Positions 1 to 9,028 are shown, counted from the first letter of the stretch. The stretch: DNA of 25,407 bases from an uncultured Bacteroidales bacterium (GCA_934678915.1 CAKUSF010000018.1:1-25407); one strand, 5' to 3'. A program made the numbers and translations. The notes: a model not told the origin generated them from the letters alone.

Positions 1-365
1 CAGCGGCATATTCCAAGAGCCTTGTACATGACAATCCCCTCCTTGTCCATTTCGGAGGCGGGAACATCATCATCCTTAAGGTCGTAGGTGGCGGTGTTCA
101 TGATGCAGAAGCCTGCGGAGTTGACTCCGGACCACACTTCCCCACCCTGCGATGGTGAGTTCACGAGACCTATGAATGAATATTCAGGACCTTGGAACCA
201 TTCCATCCTATTGTTCAGCTCACCGGTGTCGCGGTGCTTGAGCATCACCGGGCGACCGTCAGCCCGCACTCCCCCGGAAATAATCACTGAAGTGCAGCAA
301 AATGCTTTAAGTGAAAAGAATATGAATGCAGTTATTACAGTGAAAAATTTAGAATAATGTGGCAT
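1..365 (-). CDS. Secreted C45-type Ntn hydrolase (acyltransferase/amidase), 5' part only
   Basis: Partial gene reading leftward off the window edge; 121 codons are visible from an ATG at 365-363. The N-terminus has a basic/hydrophobic signal-like stretch (residues 5-22), then Cys23-Cys24-Thr-Ser followed by VIISGG and [17 protein letters not shown] nucleophile followed by a DGRP..K.RD stretch is characteristic of peptidase family C45 (acyl-CoA:6-APA acyltransferase-like Ntn hydrolases), where a Cys exposed by autocleavage attacks an amide bond. By that model Cys24 would be the nucleophile; this is inference. The start codon lies inside the last codons of ruvB (17-nt overlap) after a purine-rich AAGGAAGAAG, so the gene is probably co-transcribed with and translationally coupled to ruvB. 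The substrate cannot be told. A choloylglycine-hydrolase-like relative is the main alternative. Confidence 0.7.
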   Translation of the reverse strand, partial: MPHYSKFFTVITAFIFFSLKAFCCTSVIISGGVRADGRPVMLKHRDTGELNNRMEWFQGPEYSFIGLVNSPSQGGEVWSGVNSAGFCIMNTATYDLKDDDVPASEMDKEGIVMYKALGICR

Positions 366-1380
366 CTTCTTCCTTTTTAGATTGGAGTTCTGAGTCAAGT
401 CCAAGGTGATGATAGGCCATCTCGGTGGCCACTCTGCCTCTTTGCGTGCGCACAATGAAGCCTTCCTTTATCAAGAATGGTTCATAGACTTCTTCGAATG
501 TTCCTTGGTCTTCACTGATAGCAGTAGCTATGGTGTTGGCTCCTACAGGCCCTCCCTTAAACGTTGTGATGATCGTACGGAGAATCTTGTTGTCAATTGA
601 GTCCAATCCCCTCTTGTCTATCTTAAGTTTGTCAAGAGCGTAACGGGAAATGTTAAGGTCTATGTGTCCGTCCCCCATAACCTGGGCGAAATCACGAACT
701 CTCTTAAGGAGAGCATTGGCTATTCTAGGAGTTCCGCGACTCCTAAGTGCAATCTCTTTGGCAGCTTCTTCATCAATGGTCACATTCAGGATGCGAGCGC
801 TTCTGCGCACAATGCGTATCAAGTCTGAAGTGTCGTAATATTCTAGAGCACAATTAATTCCGAACCTTTCGCGCAGAGGAGCAGTAAGCAATCCGCTTCG
901 AGTTGTAGCCCCTACTAGGGTGAAAGGATTAAGAGAAATACGGACAGATCTCGCACCCGGTCCCTTGTCAATCATGATGTCTATCACATAGTCCTCCATA
1001 GCCGAGTAAAGGTACTCCTCGACCTCCGGTGAAAGACGATGAATCTCATCAATGAACAACACATCACCTGTCTCCAAAGAAGTAAGCAGTCCGGCAAGAT
1101 CTCCTGGTTTGTCAAGCACCGGACCGGACGTCACTTTCATGTTCACTCCCATCTCGTTAGCGATGATGTGCGCAAGAGTGGTCTTTCCCAAACCTGGAGG
1201 CCCGTGAAATAGCACATGGTCAAGTGCTTCTCCTCTCATCTTGGCCGCTTTAACATAGATGTTCAGATTGGACACGATTTCTTTTTGTCCAGTGAAATCT
1301 TCCAATCCTTGAGGGCGGATAATTCCGTCCAAATCCTTATCTTTGCCAGCGTTTGTACTGTGCGGATCAAATTCTGTCAT
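349..1380 (-). CDS. ruvB: Holliday junction branch-migration ATPase RuvB
   Basis: RuvB is the hexameric AAA+ motor that, with RuvA, drives branch migration of Holliday junctions in recombinational repair in the cytoplasm. The 343-residue protein has the usual family length. Visible motifs are Walker A GPPGLGKT (60-67), Walker [10 protein letters not shown] (106-114), sensor 1 GATTRSG (157-163) and the APLRERFG arginine-finger segment (167-174). The C-terminal winged-helix DNA-binding domain includes the basic RTQRGRVAT stretch (311-319). Its stop overlaps the start of the downstream C45-type hydrolase gene. It is divergent from mfd across an AT-rich spacer, and a TATATTTG element 22 nt upstream on the same strand is a good promoter candidate. 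Identification is secure. Confidence 0.98.
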   Translation of the reverse strand: MTEFDPHSTNAGKDKDLDGIIRPQGLEDFTGQKEIVSNLNIYVKAAKMRGEALDHVLFHGPPGLGKTTLAHIIANEMGVNMKVTSGPVLDKPGDLAGLLTSLETGDVLFIDEIHRLSPEVEEYLYSAMEDYVIDIMIDKGPGARSVRISLNPFTLVGATTRSGLLTAPLRERFGINCALEYYDTSDLIRIVRRSARILNVTIDEEAAKEIALRSRGTPRIANALLKRVRDFAQVMGDGHIDLNISRYALDKLKIDKRGLDSIDNKILRTIITTFKGGPVGANTIATAISEDQGTFEEVYEPFLIKEGFIVRTQRGRVATEMAYHHLGLDSELQSKKEEDATLF

Positions 1381-1401
1381 CAGGTAGCATTATAATCTGC
1401 A

Positions 1402-1409
1402 CAAATATA
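1402..1409 (-). promoter_or_regulatory. Putative -7 promoter element of ruvB
   Basis: Read on the minus strand this is TATATTTG, an exact match to the Bacteroidota -7 consensus TAnnTTTG. It lies 22 nt upstream of the ruvB ATG, giving a leader of roughly 15 nt. No clear TTTG -33 box is seen at the expected spacing, so the call rests on the -7 match and position. Confidence 0.5.
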
Positions 1410-1480
1410 GTGAAAACAGGCTGAAGTTTGAAGTAAGAGGCAGTGTCAAATTGTCGAAGAAGGGGAGAATATTCAAAGTC

Positions 1481-1730
1481 TATTAAATATAATGATATAT
1501 TTTTAGATCTTTTATGATTTTATAATGATTGTTAATTTGTTAATAACTTATTTTGTATATTGACTATCAATTTATTACATATAGGATATATTGTTGGTTA
1601 CTTTATTGAAAAGCTTTTGATAAACTGTTGAAAAGTTACTTGCTTCTATTAATCAACTTTTGATAATCCGTTTTCAACAGGGTTTTCAACATCTTTTAAA
1701 CAGAATTTTAATACTTATGTTGATAAGTTC
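1481..1730. other. AT-rich gene-free region with DnaA-box-like cluster (candidate origin)
   Basis: The 336-nt gap between divergent ruvB and mfd has a strongly AT-rich half (about 1481-1605). It is followed by six related 9-mers in 112 nt: TTTTGATAA (1615-1623), TGTTGAAAA (1626-1634), TTTTGATAA (1658-1666), TTTTCAACA (1671-1679), TTTTCAACA (1683-1691) and TGTTGATAA (1718-1726). The 10-bp arms CTGTTGAAAA (1625-1634) and TTTTCAACAG (1671-1680) form a perfect inverted repeat. TGTTGATAA is one mismatch from the DnaA box TGTGGATAA. An AT-rich unwinding element beside a box cluster, with genes diverging on both sides, is the layout expected of oriC. It could instead be only the mfd regulatory region. 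The dnaA gene is not in the window. Confidence 0.4.
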
Positions 1731-4700
1731 CTCGTCATCTAAAATACTTTCAGAAAAGCTGATTTCCTGCAACGAAATCTTCTGTAAAGGATTGTTTCTG
1801 TCGGCCAGATGGTTCGTTGTGTCTCAAGTCGCTTTGCGTGGCACTAATGTGATAGTTATGCCTGACAGGGAGAGTGCGGAATATTGCTGCTCTGATCTTT
1901 ATTCTCTTACTGATGGGGATGTTGTCTTCTATCTACCAGACAGTGGCAAAGGAGTAGAAAGGAGTAACTACAAGTCTTCTTTAAGTGTTCAGAGAACTTC
2001 TGCTATAGGTAAATTACTTTCTAATACTGATGATTCTGAAAGAATATTTATAGTAACTTACCCGGATGCTCTAGAGGAACCTGTTCCTTTACCTGAAAAA
2101 ATTGCTGATTCCATTCTAAAAATCAAGGCAGGTCAGGAAATATCTTATGACGAAATCAAGAATATTCTTTCAAAACAAGGCTTTGAGAAGGTTGATTTCG
2201 TCTCTGCTCCAGGACAATACTCGATAAGGGGGGCAATAATAGATATATTCTCATACTCATTCAATTTTCCTTTCAGAGTGTCATTTTTTGGTAATGAGGT
2301 TGAGAAGATTCATGTTTTCGATTGTAACACTCAACTTTCAGTAGAAGAGAAGAAGGAGGTTGAAATATTCCCAGATCTTGCATCCGAGACATCCGACTCA
2401 GGTAGTACAGATTTAGTCAGTCTATTTCCGAAAAGAACTGTTGTTTGGCTTGACTCTTCTGACATGTATAATGAAAGGGGTTTTTTCGGTGGTTTTTACA
2501 ATTTTAAAAGAGTTTTTCTTGAGGTTCCGCTTGGGGTGGATTCTTCTGACGAGATTGCTTTCAACATTACCCCGCAGCCAGTTTTCAATAAAAATTTCGA
2601 ACTTTTGACCGCTGACATCCGGCAGAACTTGGAACGTGGGTACAAGGTTGTAATATTCAGTGATAAAAATTCTCAGGTGGAGAGGTTGAAGTCGATTTTG
2701 ATAGAGAATAGTGGATTGGTGCCTGAGTTTATAGCAGGGAAGAATATCCATTCTGGATTTATAGATCAACAAGATAAGATTTGCTGCTATTCTGATCATG
2801 AGATTTTTGACCGTTTCCACAGAGTCAGCGTAAGGAGGACGGTTGAGAAAAGTGAGCAGTTGACTCTTAATGATTTGACTGCATTTAACATAGGTGATTA
2901 TGTGGTGCACATTGATCATGGAGTCGGTGTGTTCGGAGGTTTGGTTAGGGTTAAGGATGACAAGGGACGGTTGCATGAGGTAGTGAAGTTGATGTACAAG
3001 GACGGGGATGTAGTGTTCGTGTCTGTGCATTCGTTGAACAAGATTTCACGCTTCCGTTCCAAAGATGGCATTCCACCTAAAATTAATAAGTTAGGTTCTA
3101 AAACTTGGCAGAATCTCAAACTTAGTGCTAAATCTAAGATTAAGGACATAGCGAAGGATCTTATACAACTCTATGCTAAGAGAAAAACCACGCAGGGCTT
3201 CGCCTACTCACCTGACAGTTATCTTCAAGAAGAACTTGAGTCTTCGTTTATGTACGAGGACACTCCGGATCAGGAATCTGCCAACAAGGCTGTAAAGAGG
3301 GATATGGAGGACAACAGCCCGATGGACAGGCTTGTCTGCGGTGATGTCGGATTCGGTAAGACTGAGATAGCTATCAGGGCAGCTTTCAAGGCTGTTACTG
3401 ATGGCAAACAAGTGGCTGTTCTTGTGCCTACAACTATCCTTTCCCTTCAGCACTATACCACTTTTTCATCCCGTCTTAAGGATTTCCCTTGCACGATTGA
3501 TTATGTCAGCAGATTGCGTACTACAAAAGAAATCAATGACATAAAGGAACGCCTACGTAACGGACAGTTGGACATAGTGATTGGAACACACAAACTGCTC
3601 GGCAAAGGGTTTGATTTCAAGGATCTTGGGCTTCTGATTATTGATGAGGAGCAGAAGTTCGGTGTTTCGACCAAGGAAAAACTCCGTCAGGTGAAGACTT
3701 CTGTGGACACATTGACCTTGACAGCTACACCTATTCCTCGTACTCTTCAATTTTCATTGCTTGGGGCAAGGGATCTCTCTATCATCAACACTCCCCCACC
3801 TAACAGGATTCCGACTCAAACAGAAATTATTCTGTTTGACAAAGACGAGATACGTAGCATCATAAATTATGAATTGAATCGTGGAGGTCAGTTGTTCTTC
3901 ATCCACAACAAAGTTGAGGAACTTCCTTCGATTCATGAGATTCTTCATAGGCTTGTGCCAGACATGAAAATTTGTGTAGCTCACGGCCAAATGGAAGCAA
4001 AGGAGTTGGAGAACAGAATGCTGGACTTCATTCGTGGGGACTATGACATGCTGCTCTGCACCACAATCATAGAAAACGGACTTGACATCCCGAATGCCAA
4101 CACCATCATCATCAATCAGGCTCAAAACATTGGCCTTAGTGATCTGCATCAACTTCGCGGACGTGTAGGAAGGTCTGACAGAAAGGCTTTTTGTTATTTG
4201 ATTGTACCTCCATTGGTTTCTATCACCGATGATGCCAGAAGAAGGCTTAAGGCAATAGAAGAATTTTCTGATCTTGGAAGCGGGTTCAATATAGCCATGC
4301 AGGATTTGGACATTCGTGGAGCTGGAAATCTTTTAGGAGCTGAGCAAAGCGGCTTCATCTCAGACATGGGTTACGAAACCTATCAGAAGATTCTGTCTGA
4401 GGCTATGGACGAACTTGGGGTCGAGACAGGAATATCCACTGTTCATTCCAATGAATCTTTTGTTGAAGATTGTACGATTGAAACTGATCAGCCGGCAATG
4501 ATTCCAGACTCGTACATTGACATAACAGCAGAGAAAATAAGAATATACAAGCAGCTTGATAGCATGACCAACGACAAGGAGATTGACAGAATCAAGGCTC
4601 AGTTGGTTGATCGTTTTGGGGAGATGCCTTTGGAGTTGGATAATCTATTTAATGTTGTAAAAATAAGAAATTTAGGTGGCATGCTTGGTTTCGAAAAGAT

Positions 4701-4911
4701 TATAATAAAGAACGGAATGATGATCATGTTCTTCATTGCTAACCAAATGTCTCCTTACTACAAGTCAAAGGTTTTTTCGGGAATATTACAGAATATTAAT
4801 GCTAACGATCAGCTTTTCAACCTCAAACAGAGTGAAGGAAAACTCAAGATTGTAAGCAGGGGAATAGATTCTTTACCAAAAGCGCTTAATACTCTTAATA
4901 AATTGAAATAA
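1717..4911 (+). CDS. mfd: Transcription-repair coupling factor Mfd
   Basis: Mfd removes RNA polymerase stalled at DNA lesions using an ATP-driven translocase and recruits UvrA for nucleotide-excision repair. From the ATG at 1717 the protein has 1064 residues, typical for Bacteroidota. Visible are the UvrB-like N-terminal module (PGQYSIRGAIIDIFS), the CarD-like RNA-polymerase-interaction domain from about residue 389 (FNIGDYVVHIDHGVGVF), Walker A GDVGFGKT (542-549), DEEQ motif II (643-646) and motif VI RGRVGRSDR. The translocation segment DLDIRGAGNLLGAEQSGF and a C-terminal TRCF domain follow. A TTG at 1660 would add 19 residues encoded by the repeat-rich spacer that do not resemble the family, so the ATG is preferred. 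No clear upstream promoter was found. coaX follows after 34 nt but has its own promoter-like element. Confidence 0.97.
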   Translation: MLISSSSSKILSEKLISCNEIFCKGLFLSARWFVVSQVALRGTNVIVMPDRESAEYCCSDLYSLTDGDVVFYLPDSGKGVERSNYKSSLSVQRTSAIGKLLSNTDDSERIFIVTYPDALEEPVPLPEKIADSILKIKAGQEISYDEIKNILSKQGFEKVDFVSAPGQYSIRGAIIDIFSYSFNFPFRVSFFGNEVEKIHVFDCNTQLSVEEKKEVEIFPDLASETSDSGSTDLVSLFPKRTVVWLDSSDMYNERGFFGGFYNFKRVFLEVPLGVDSSDEIAFNITPQPVFNKNFELLTADIRQNLERGYKVVIFSDKNSQVERLKSILIENSGLVPEFIAGKNIHSGFIDQQDKICCYSDHEIFDRFHRVSVRRTVEKSEQLTLNDLTAFNIGDYVVHIDHGVGVFGGLVRVKDDKGRLHEVVKLMYKDGDVVFVSVHSLNKISRFRSKDGIPPKINKLGSKTWQNLKLSAKSKIKDIAKDLIQLYAKRKTTQGFAYSPDSYLQEELESSFMYEDTPDQESANKAVKRDMEDNSPMDRLVCGDVGFGKTEIAIRAAFKAVTDGKQVAVLVPTTILSLQHYTTFSSRLKDFPCTIDYVSRLRTTKEINDIKERLRNGQLDIVIGTHKLLGKGFDFKDLGLLIIDEEQKFGVSTKEKLRQVKTSVDTLTLTATPIPRTLQFSLLGARDLSIINTPPPNRIPTQTEIILFDKDEIRSIINYELNRGGQLFFIHNKVEELPSIHEILHRLVPDMKICVAHGQMEAKELENRMLDFIRGDYDMLLCTTIIENGLDIPNANTIIINQAQNIGLSDLHQLRGRVGRSDRKAFCYLIVPPLVSITDDARRRLKAIEEFSDLGSGFNIAMQDLDIRGAGNLLGAEQSGFISDMGYETYQKILSEAMDELGVETGISTVHSNESFVEDCTIETDQPAMIPDSYIDITAEKIRIYKQLDSMTNDKEIDRIKAQLVDRFGEMPLELDNLFNVVKIRNLGGMLGFEKIIIKNGMMIMFFIANQMSPYYKSKVFSGILQNINANDQLFNLKQSEGKLKIVSRGIDSLPKALNTLNKLK

Positions 4912-4917
4912 AATTAC

Positions 4918-4925
4918 TACCTTTG
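4918..4925 (+). promoter_or_regulatory. Putative -7 promoter element of coaX
   Basis: TACCTTTG matches TAnnTTTG exactly and lies just after the mfd stop codon, 20 nt before the preferred coaX ATG at 4946. Transcription from here would begin near 4932, which argues against a TTG start at 4931. The -33 position has only a weak match. Confidence 0.45.
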
Positions 4926-4945
4926 AAAGTTTGCCCGTTTTAACA

Positions 4946-5674
4946 ATGCCGAACTTTTTAGTTGAGATAGGAAACACTGCCCTCAAGGCGGCTTGGTCCG
5001 AAGGAATAACCCTCGGAAAGACTTTCCGTTATCAAGGCGAAAAGATGTTTGAATATATCGATTCTTTGATAGAAAAGGAAAGACCGTCCGTGATGGTGAT
5101 ATCATCCTCAATTGAAATCAGCCACAACGTAGAGAATCATCTTCGTTCAAAATGCGGGAAACTGATTATCATTGACAAAAGACACATTGAAGTAGCGGAA
5201 GAATATTCATTACCAACATATTTGTCTCCTGACAGAATTGCTTTGGTAATAGCTGCAAGGTACCTTTTTAAGGATAAAGGTAGTTTAGTCTTTGATTTTG
5301 GAACTACTTTGACTATTGATGTAATTGAACCTGACGGAGAATATCTCGGTGGTAATATTTCTCCAGGTTTTAGGACTAGATTCAAATCTTTGTCAAGATA
5401 TTCAAGAACCCTTCCTTTGGTTGACACACCTGATGTTGTCAGGCAGATTGGTGATTCACTGAAATCTTCGATAGAATCAGGGGTCGTGTCAGGCATAATG
5501 TTTGAAATAGGGGGGTACTTGTCTTTATTTCCTGAAAAAACAGTGGTTTTTACAGGAGGAGACGCTTTATATTTTGCAAAAAGAATGAAAAACTCCATCT
5601 TTGCAGTCTGTAATCTTGTACTGATGGGGTTAGCCTTAATCGCTGACAAGTATTATGTTGAAAAGAATTGTTAA
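4946..5674 (+). CDS. coaX: Type III pantothenate kinase CoaX
   Basis: CoaX phosphorylates pantothenate in the first step of coenzyme A synthesis. The 242-residue product from the ATG at 4946 has the family length. Visible ASKHA-fold motifs are VEIGNT near the N-terminus, PDRIALVIAARY (ribose/pantothenate region), VFDFGTTLTIDV followed by GEYLGGNISPG, and a C-terminal TGGDA. The family normally has Asp in the first motif (DxGNT, Mg/ATP phosphate binding); here it is Glu, a conservative but notable change. The TTG at 4931 was rejected because it overlaps the likely transcription start and adds five residues before the normal family start. The last 20 nt overlap the next gene, suggesting coupled expression with the outer-membrane protein. 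Confidence 0.9.
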   Translation: MPNFLVEIGNTALKAAWSEGITLGKTFRYQGEKMFEYIDSLIEKERPSVMVISSSIEISHNVENHLRSKCGKLIIIDKRHIEVAEEYSLPTYLSPDRIALVIAARYLFKDKGSLVFDFGTTLTIDVIEPDGEYLGGNISPGFRTRFKSLSRYSRTLPLVDTPDVVRQIGDSLKSSIESGVVSGIMFEIGGYLSLFPEKTVVFTGGDALYFAKRMKNSIFAVCNLVLMGLALIADKYYVEKNC

Positions 5675-6980
5675 TAAGCTGCTCCTTTTTGTGATGCTGT
5701 CATTCTGTGTACTGCCTTTGAGTGCTCAGAATGAGGCTTATAATGCCTACACTCCTTACTCGATGTTCGGAATAGGCGAGATTTCCAAACAAGGCACAGC
5801 TTACAACAAAAGCATGGGCGGTGTCGGCATCGCGACAAGGGACAAGAGAAATGTGAATATTCTCAATCCGGCTGCCGTGACTGAAAGAGAGGCTAAGTCG
5901 TTTATGGCTGATTTCGGTGTGGCGCAAGGTAATAGGTATTACGCGCAGCATGATCTGAAATCATCCAACAACACATTTAATTTCTACGATTTTGTTATCT
6001 CGTTTCCTGTCTATAAGTCTCTTGCAATGTACGCAGGAGTGACTCCGTACAGTGACATTGGATATGACATGTCGTCAAAGATTACTGACCCGTCAATAAT
6101 AGCTAGCACAGGGGTCATCACTAACGCTGTAAGTGGTTACGGTGGATTGTCTAACATATTCATTGGTGCAGGAATTGATGTCGTAAAAGGACTTTCTGTT
6201 GGTGTGGAAGGACAGTACTATTTTGGTAATCTGCACAAAACCAACACATTTACAATGTCAAACTCCACTTATAGGAGTATTTCCAGTGGATTTAACATGA
6301 ATCTGAATGCATTCACCGCAAAATTAGGAGTGCAGTATGAGACAAATGTCTCTGAGAATGTGACAGCTGTGTTGGGGGCAACTTACAAGTTTGGAACGAG
6401 CCTTAGAGGAGAAGTCGAAAGGTATGAAATTCAGTCTATTTCTTCTTTGAATGATTCTACACCTTCTCCGAGAAGTTATGTTGACACATTAGGAAGAGGC
6501 AAAGTAAAGCTTGCAAGTGAATTAGGTGTTGGGGTAGCTTTTAAAGGTGGTGATAAGTGGACTGCTGAAATCAACTATATTCGTTCAGATTGGAGTTCCA
6601 GCGGGATGAATAAGATACCAGGTTTCGCGAGTGTTGGAAATGCTGTTTTCAGTGCATCTACAGCTCAGTCTGTCAGGGCCGGATTTTCGATTGTCCCTAA
6701 CAGAAATGACATCCGTTACTATCGAAAGAGGGTGACATATCGTGCCGGTGCCTATTGGGATCAAGCTTCTTGTAAACTGGACGGAAAGACCATTAATGCT
6801 GTGGGAATTACTTTAGGAGCCACTTTACCTGTGTTTAGTTGGAGTAATGGCTTGACATTAGGTGTTGATTTCGGTCAAAGAGGATCTTTATCAGGAAATA
6901 TGGTAAGAGAACGGTATGTGAATTTCAACATCGGAATCAATATTTTCGACATTTGGTTCATAAAACCAAAGTACAATTAA
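5655..6980 (+). CDS. Beta-barrel outer-membrane protein (FadL/PorV-like)
   Basis: The 441-residue protein starts with a clear signal peptide (basic MLKRIVNK, hydrophobic core, probable cleavage after Ala24 in PLSA|QNEA). The mature part begins YTPYSMFGIGE and then has GGVGIATRDKRNVNILNPAA. This glycine- and NPAA-containing start is typical of Bacteroidota FadL/PorV-like barrels. The rest alternates aromatic and polar residues in short strands, as expected of an outer-membrane barrel. Its start codon lies inside the end of coaX, so it is translated as part of the same operon. It is followed by the TPR, LptC-like and PpiD genes, placing it in an envelope-biogenesis locus. The substrate or partner is unknown; the barrel assignment rests on composition and family resemblance. 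Confidence 0.75.
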   Translation: MLKRIVNKLLLFVMLSFCVLPLSAQNEAYNAYTPYSMFGIGEISKQGTAYNKSMGGVGIATRDKRNVNILNPAAVTEREAKSFMADFGVAQGNRYYAQHDLKSSNNTFNFYDFVISFPVYKSLAMYAGVTPYSDIGYDMSSKITDPSIIASTGVITNAVSGYGGLSNIFIGAGIDVVKGLSVGVEGQYYFGNLHKTNTFTMSNSTYRSISSGFNMNLNAFTAKLGVQYETNVSENVTAVLGATYKFGTSLRGEVERYEIQSISSLNDSTPSPRSYVDTLGRGKVKLASELGVGVAFKGGDKWTAEINYIRSDWSSSGMNKIPGFASVGNAVFSASTAQSVRAGFSIVPNRNDIRYYRKRVTYRAGAYWDQASCKLDGKTINAVGITLGATLPVFSWSNGLTLGVDFGQRGSLSGNMVRERYVNFNIGINIFDIWFIKPKYN

Positions 6981-7012
6981 TATAGAGAGTAAAAATAAAA
7001 TAATACAAAACC

Positions 7013-8317
7013 ATGAAAAGGATTACACTAGTACTGTTAACTCTTGCAGCAGCAGCTTTTGGAACAAATGCTTCTGCTCAGGGTAAGTATGGCGCTGATA
7101 GCGCTGATTGCATTAAGTATCTGTCTTACTATCAGGAGTACTATAAGCAAAAGAACTACACAGAGGCTCTTCCTAACTGGAGAAAAGCCTTCAAGCTTTG
7201 TCCTCCAACGGCTAGCCAGAACATGCTTCTTAACGGTATGACTCTTATAGGTAAAGAAATTGTGAAGACAAAGGATGCGCAAGTTCGTGCTGCCATGATT
7301 GACACGGTTCTTACCCTTAATGATCTTAGGGCTGAGTATTATCCAAAATATGCCGTTACTGCCTACAACTCAAAAGGACAGTACATCACACAGTATTTCA
7401 AGGATCCTCAGGTTGTTTATGATCAGTTGAACAAAATTATCGAGATTAATCAGGAAAAAGTAAAGCCAAGTCTTCTTCTTTTGGATCTCAATGCTGCTAT
7501 CGAGCTCTACAAGAAATCTGCGCTTGGTGCAGAAAATGTGATTAACACCTATCAGAACGCCATAGCATTGCTTGACAAGGCTGGTAATAGCGATGATAAC
7601 GCTAAGATTAGGTCTGACATTGAAGGACTTTTCATCACAAGTCAGGTGGCAAGCTGTGACAATCTCATTGCCTTGTTCACCCCTCGTTATGAAGCTGATC
7701 CTGACAATATGGAGCTCATTACCAACATCGTGAAGATGCTTGGCTCTACTGAAGGATGCCAGAATAATGATCTCTTCCTTAATGCTGTAACTAAAATGCA
7801 TAAGAACGAGCCATCTGCTTCTTCTGCTTACTATCTTTACAAACTTCATTCTGCTAAGGATGAATCGGAGACGGCAATCAAGTATTTTGAAGAGGCTGTT
7901 TCACTTTGTGCGGATGATGATCCTGTCAAGGCTGACTACATGATTGAGCTTGCAACTTATTGCCTTAAGAACAACATCACAGGTAAAGCATTTGAATATG
8001 CAAAGCAAGCTGCAGAACTTAAGCCAGATCATCAAGGAAAGGCTTACTACCTCATCGCTACGATTTGGGGAGCTGCTCGTTGTGGTGGAAATGAAATCGA
8101 AAGCAGGGCTAAGTATTGGGTAGCCGTAGATTATCTCCAGAAAGCCAAGGCTGCTGATGCTTCATTGACTGATGACTGCAACAAGCTCATTTCTGCCTAC
8201 AGCGTTTATTATCCTCAGAAAGCAGAAGCTTTCATGTACGATGTTGTCGATGGACAATCCTACACTGTAAGCTGCGGTGGCATGCGCGCCACTACAACGG
8301 TAAGAACTCAGAAGTAG
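7013..8317 (+). CDS. Secreted tetratricopeptide-repeat protein
   Basis: The 434-residue protein has a Sec signal peptide (MKR, hydrophobic run to about residue 20, likely cleavage at ASA|QGKY). The first mature helical pair (about residues 33-62, KNYTEALPNWRKAFKLCPP) is TPR-like. Further pairs near the C-terminus (ETAIKYFEEAVSLC and KAFEYAKQAAELKPD) repeat the pattern, with helical, lysine- and alanine-rich sequence between. TPR proteins act as protein-interaction scaffolds. Its place between an outer-membrane barrel gene and lptC suggests a periplasmic role in envelope assembly, which is inference. It begins 32 nt after the barrel gene, and the LptC-like gene follows after only 6 nt. No catalytic motif is seen. 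Confidence 0.8.
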   Translation: MKRITLVLLTLAAAAFGTNASAQGKYGADSADCIKYLSYYQEYYKQKNYTEALPNWRKAFKLCPPTASQNMLLNGMTLIGKEIVKTKDAQVRAAMIDTVLTLNDLRAEYYPKYAVTAYNSKGQYITQYFKDPQVVYDQLNKIIEINQEKVKPSLLLLDLNAAIELYKKSALGAENVINTYQNAIALLDKAGNSDDNAKIRSDIEGLFITSQVASCDNLIALFTPRYEADPDNMELITNIVKMLGSTEGCQNNDLFLNAVTKMHKNEPSASSAYYLYKLHSAKDESETAIKYFEEAVSLCADDDPVKADYMIELATYCLKNNITGKAFEYAKQAAELKPDHQGKAYYLIATIWGAARCGGNEIESRAKYWVAVDYLQKAKAADASLTDDCNKLISAYSVYYPQKAEAFMYDVVDGQSYTVSCGGMRATTTVRTQK

Positions 8318-8323
8318 TTTGGA

Positions 8324-8953
8324 TTGAAACGGCACTTACATACTTTTATGATGATTGCAACCGCATCTGCGGTTGCTTTCATCGTATATTCATGTAAGGG
8401 AAAACTGTCTGAGGCTGAACGTCTTGATCTGTCTGAAACTCCTGTTCAAACAGTTGACAGCATGTTTGTGGTGCAGACGAAGAATGGAGGCATTCAGATG
8501 AGGGTGGAGGCCGACTTGATGGAAAGGTATGAGAACGACACATCTTCCTACGAACTCTTTCCTAAAGGTCTTCATGCTTTTGTCTATACTGACGATGACA
8601 TGCTTGAGACAGTGCTTCATTCCAACAATGCTAAACATTTTAAAAGCAAAAAGACAAAAGATGAGTATTGGTCGGCCTTTGGTAATGTTGTTGTCCAGAA
8701 CGTAATTAACCAACAGACATTGGAGACTGACACTTTGTATTGGGATCAAGCCAATAAGGAGATTTACACCGATTGCTATGTCAGAATGTTTTCTAACGAT
8801 GGATTTCTTCAAGGATTCGGGATGCGTTCTGACGAGATGGCTAGAAATGCAAGAATATTCAAGGCTTTCAATAGTGACCTTGTTGTTGTACAGGATTCGA
8901 CAAAGGTAATTATTGATTCTGTAAACTTTATTGGCCCTTTGCTTAAAAAATAA
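8324..8953 (+). CDS. lptC: LptC-like LPS-export lipoprotein
   Basis: LptC is the inner-membrane-attached component of the Lpt bridge that receives LPS from LptBFG and passes it to LptA. The 209-residue sequence has an N-terminal hydrophobic segment ending in VYSC (Cys24), a probable lipobox, then an OstA/LptC-like beta domain with the run VEADLMERYENDTSSYELFPKG. The later segment YWSAFGNVVVQN..TLETDTLYWDQ carries the A.G.V.....L.TD.L.WD pattern of the YrbK/LptC family. The TTG start at 8324 supplies the basic residues KRH expected before a signal core. An ATG at 8348 would remove them and has no ribosome-binding site, so TTG is kept with moderate certainty. It follows the TPR gene after 6 nt. 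Confidence 0.8.
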   Translation: MKRHLHTFMMIATASAVAFIVYSCKGKLSEAERLDLSETPVQTVDSMFVVQTKNGGIQMRVEADLMERYENDTSSYELFPKGLHAFVYTDDDMLETVLHSNNAKHFKSKKTKDEYWSAFGNVVVQNVINQQTLETDTLYWDQANKEIYTDCYVRMFSNDGFLQGFGMRSDEMARNARIFKAFNSDLVVVQDSTKVIIDSVNFIGPLLKK

Positions 8954-8975
8954 TGGTTAATTGAATTAAAATCAC

Positions 8976-8983
8976 TATCTTCG
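8976..8983 (+). promoter_or_regulatory. Possible -7 promoter element of ppiD
   Basis: TATCTTCG, one base from TAnnTTTG, lies in the 75-nt gap between the LptC-like gene and ppiD, about 45 nt before the ppiD ATG. The -33 match is poor. It suggests ppiD may have its own promoter in addition to operon read-through. Confidence 0.3.
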
Positions 8984-9028
8984 CACCCCAATACCTATTT
9001 TTTGGAAATTATAAAAACGTAATACACA

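Noticed and set aside
88..357. Plus-strand open frame of 89 codons
   Set aside because: Antisense shadow of the C45-type hydrolase, whose minus-strand reading has a signal peptide and family motifs.
1660..1716. TTG-initiated N-terminal extension of Mfd
   Set aside because: Encoded by the DnaA-box-like repeat region, lacks resemblance to Mfd N-termini, and the ATG at 1717 matches the family start.
2422..3030. Minus-strand open frame of 202 codons inside mfd
   Set aside because: Antisense to the well-conserved Mfd CarD-like region; no family features and no promoter.
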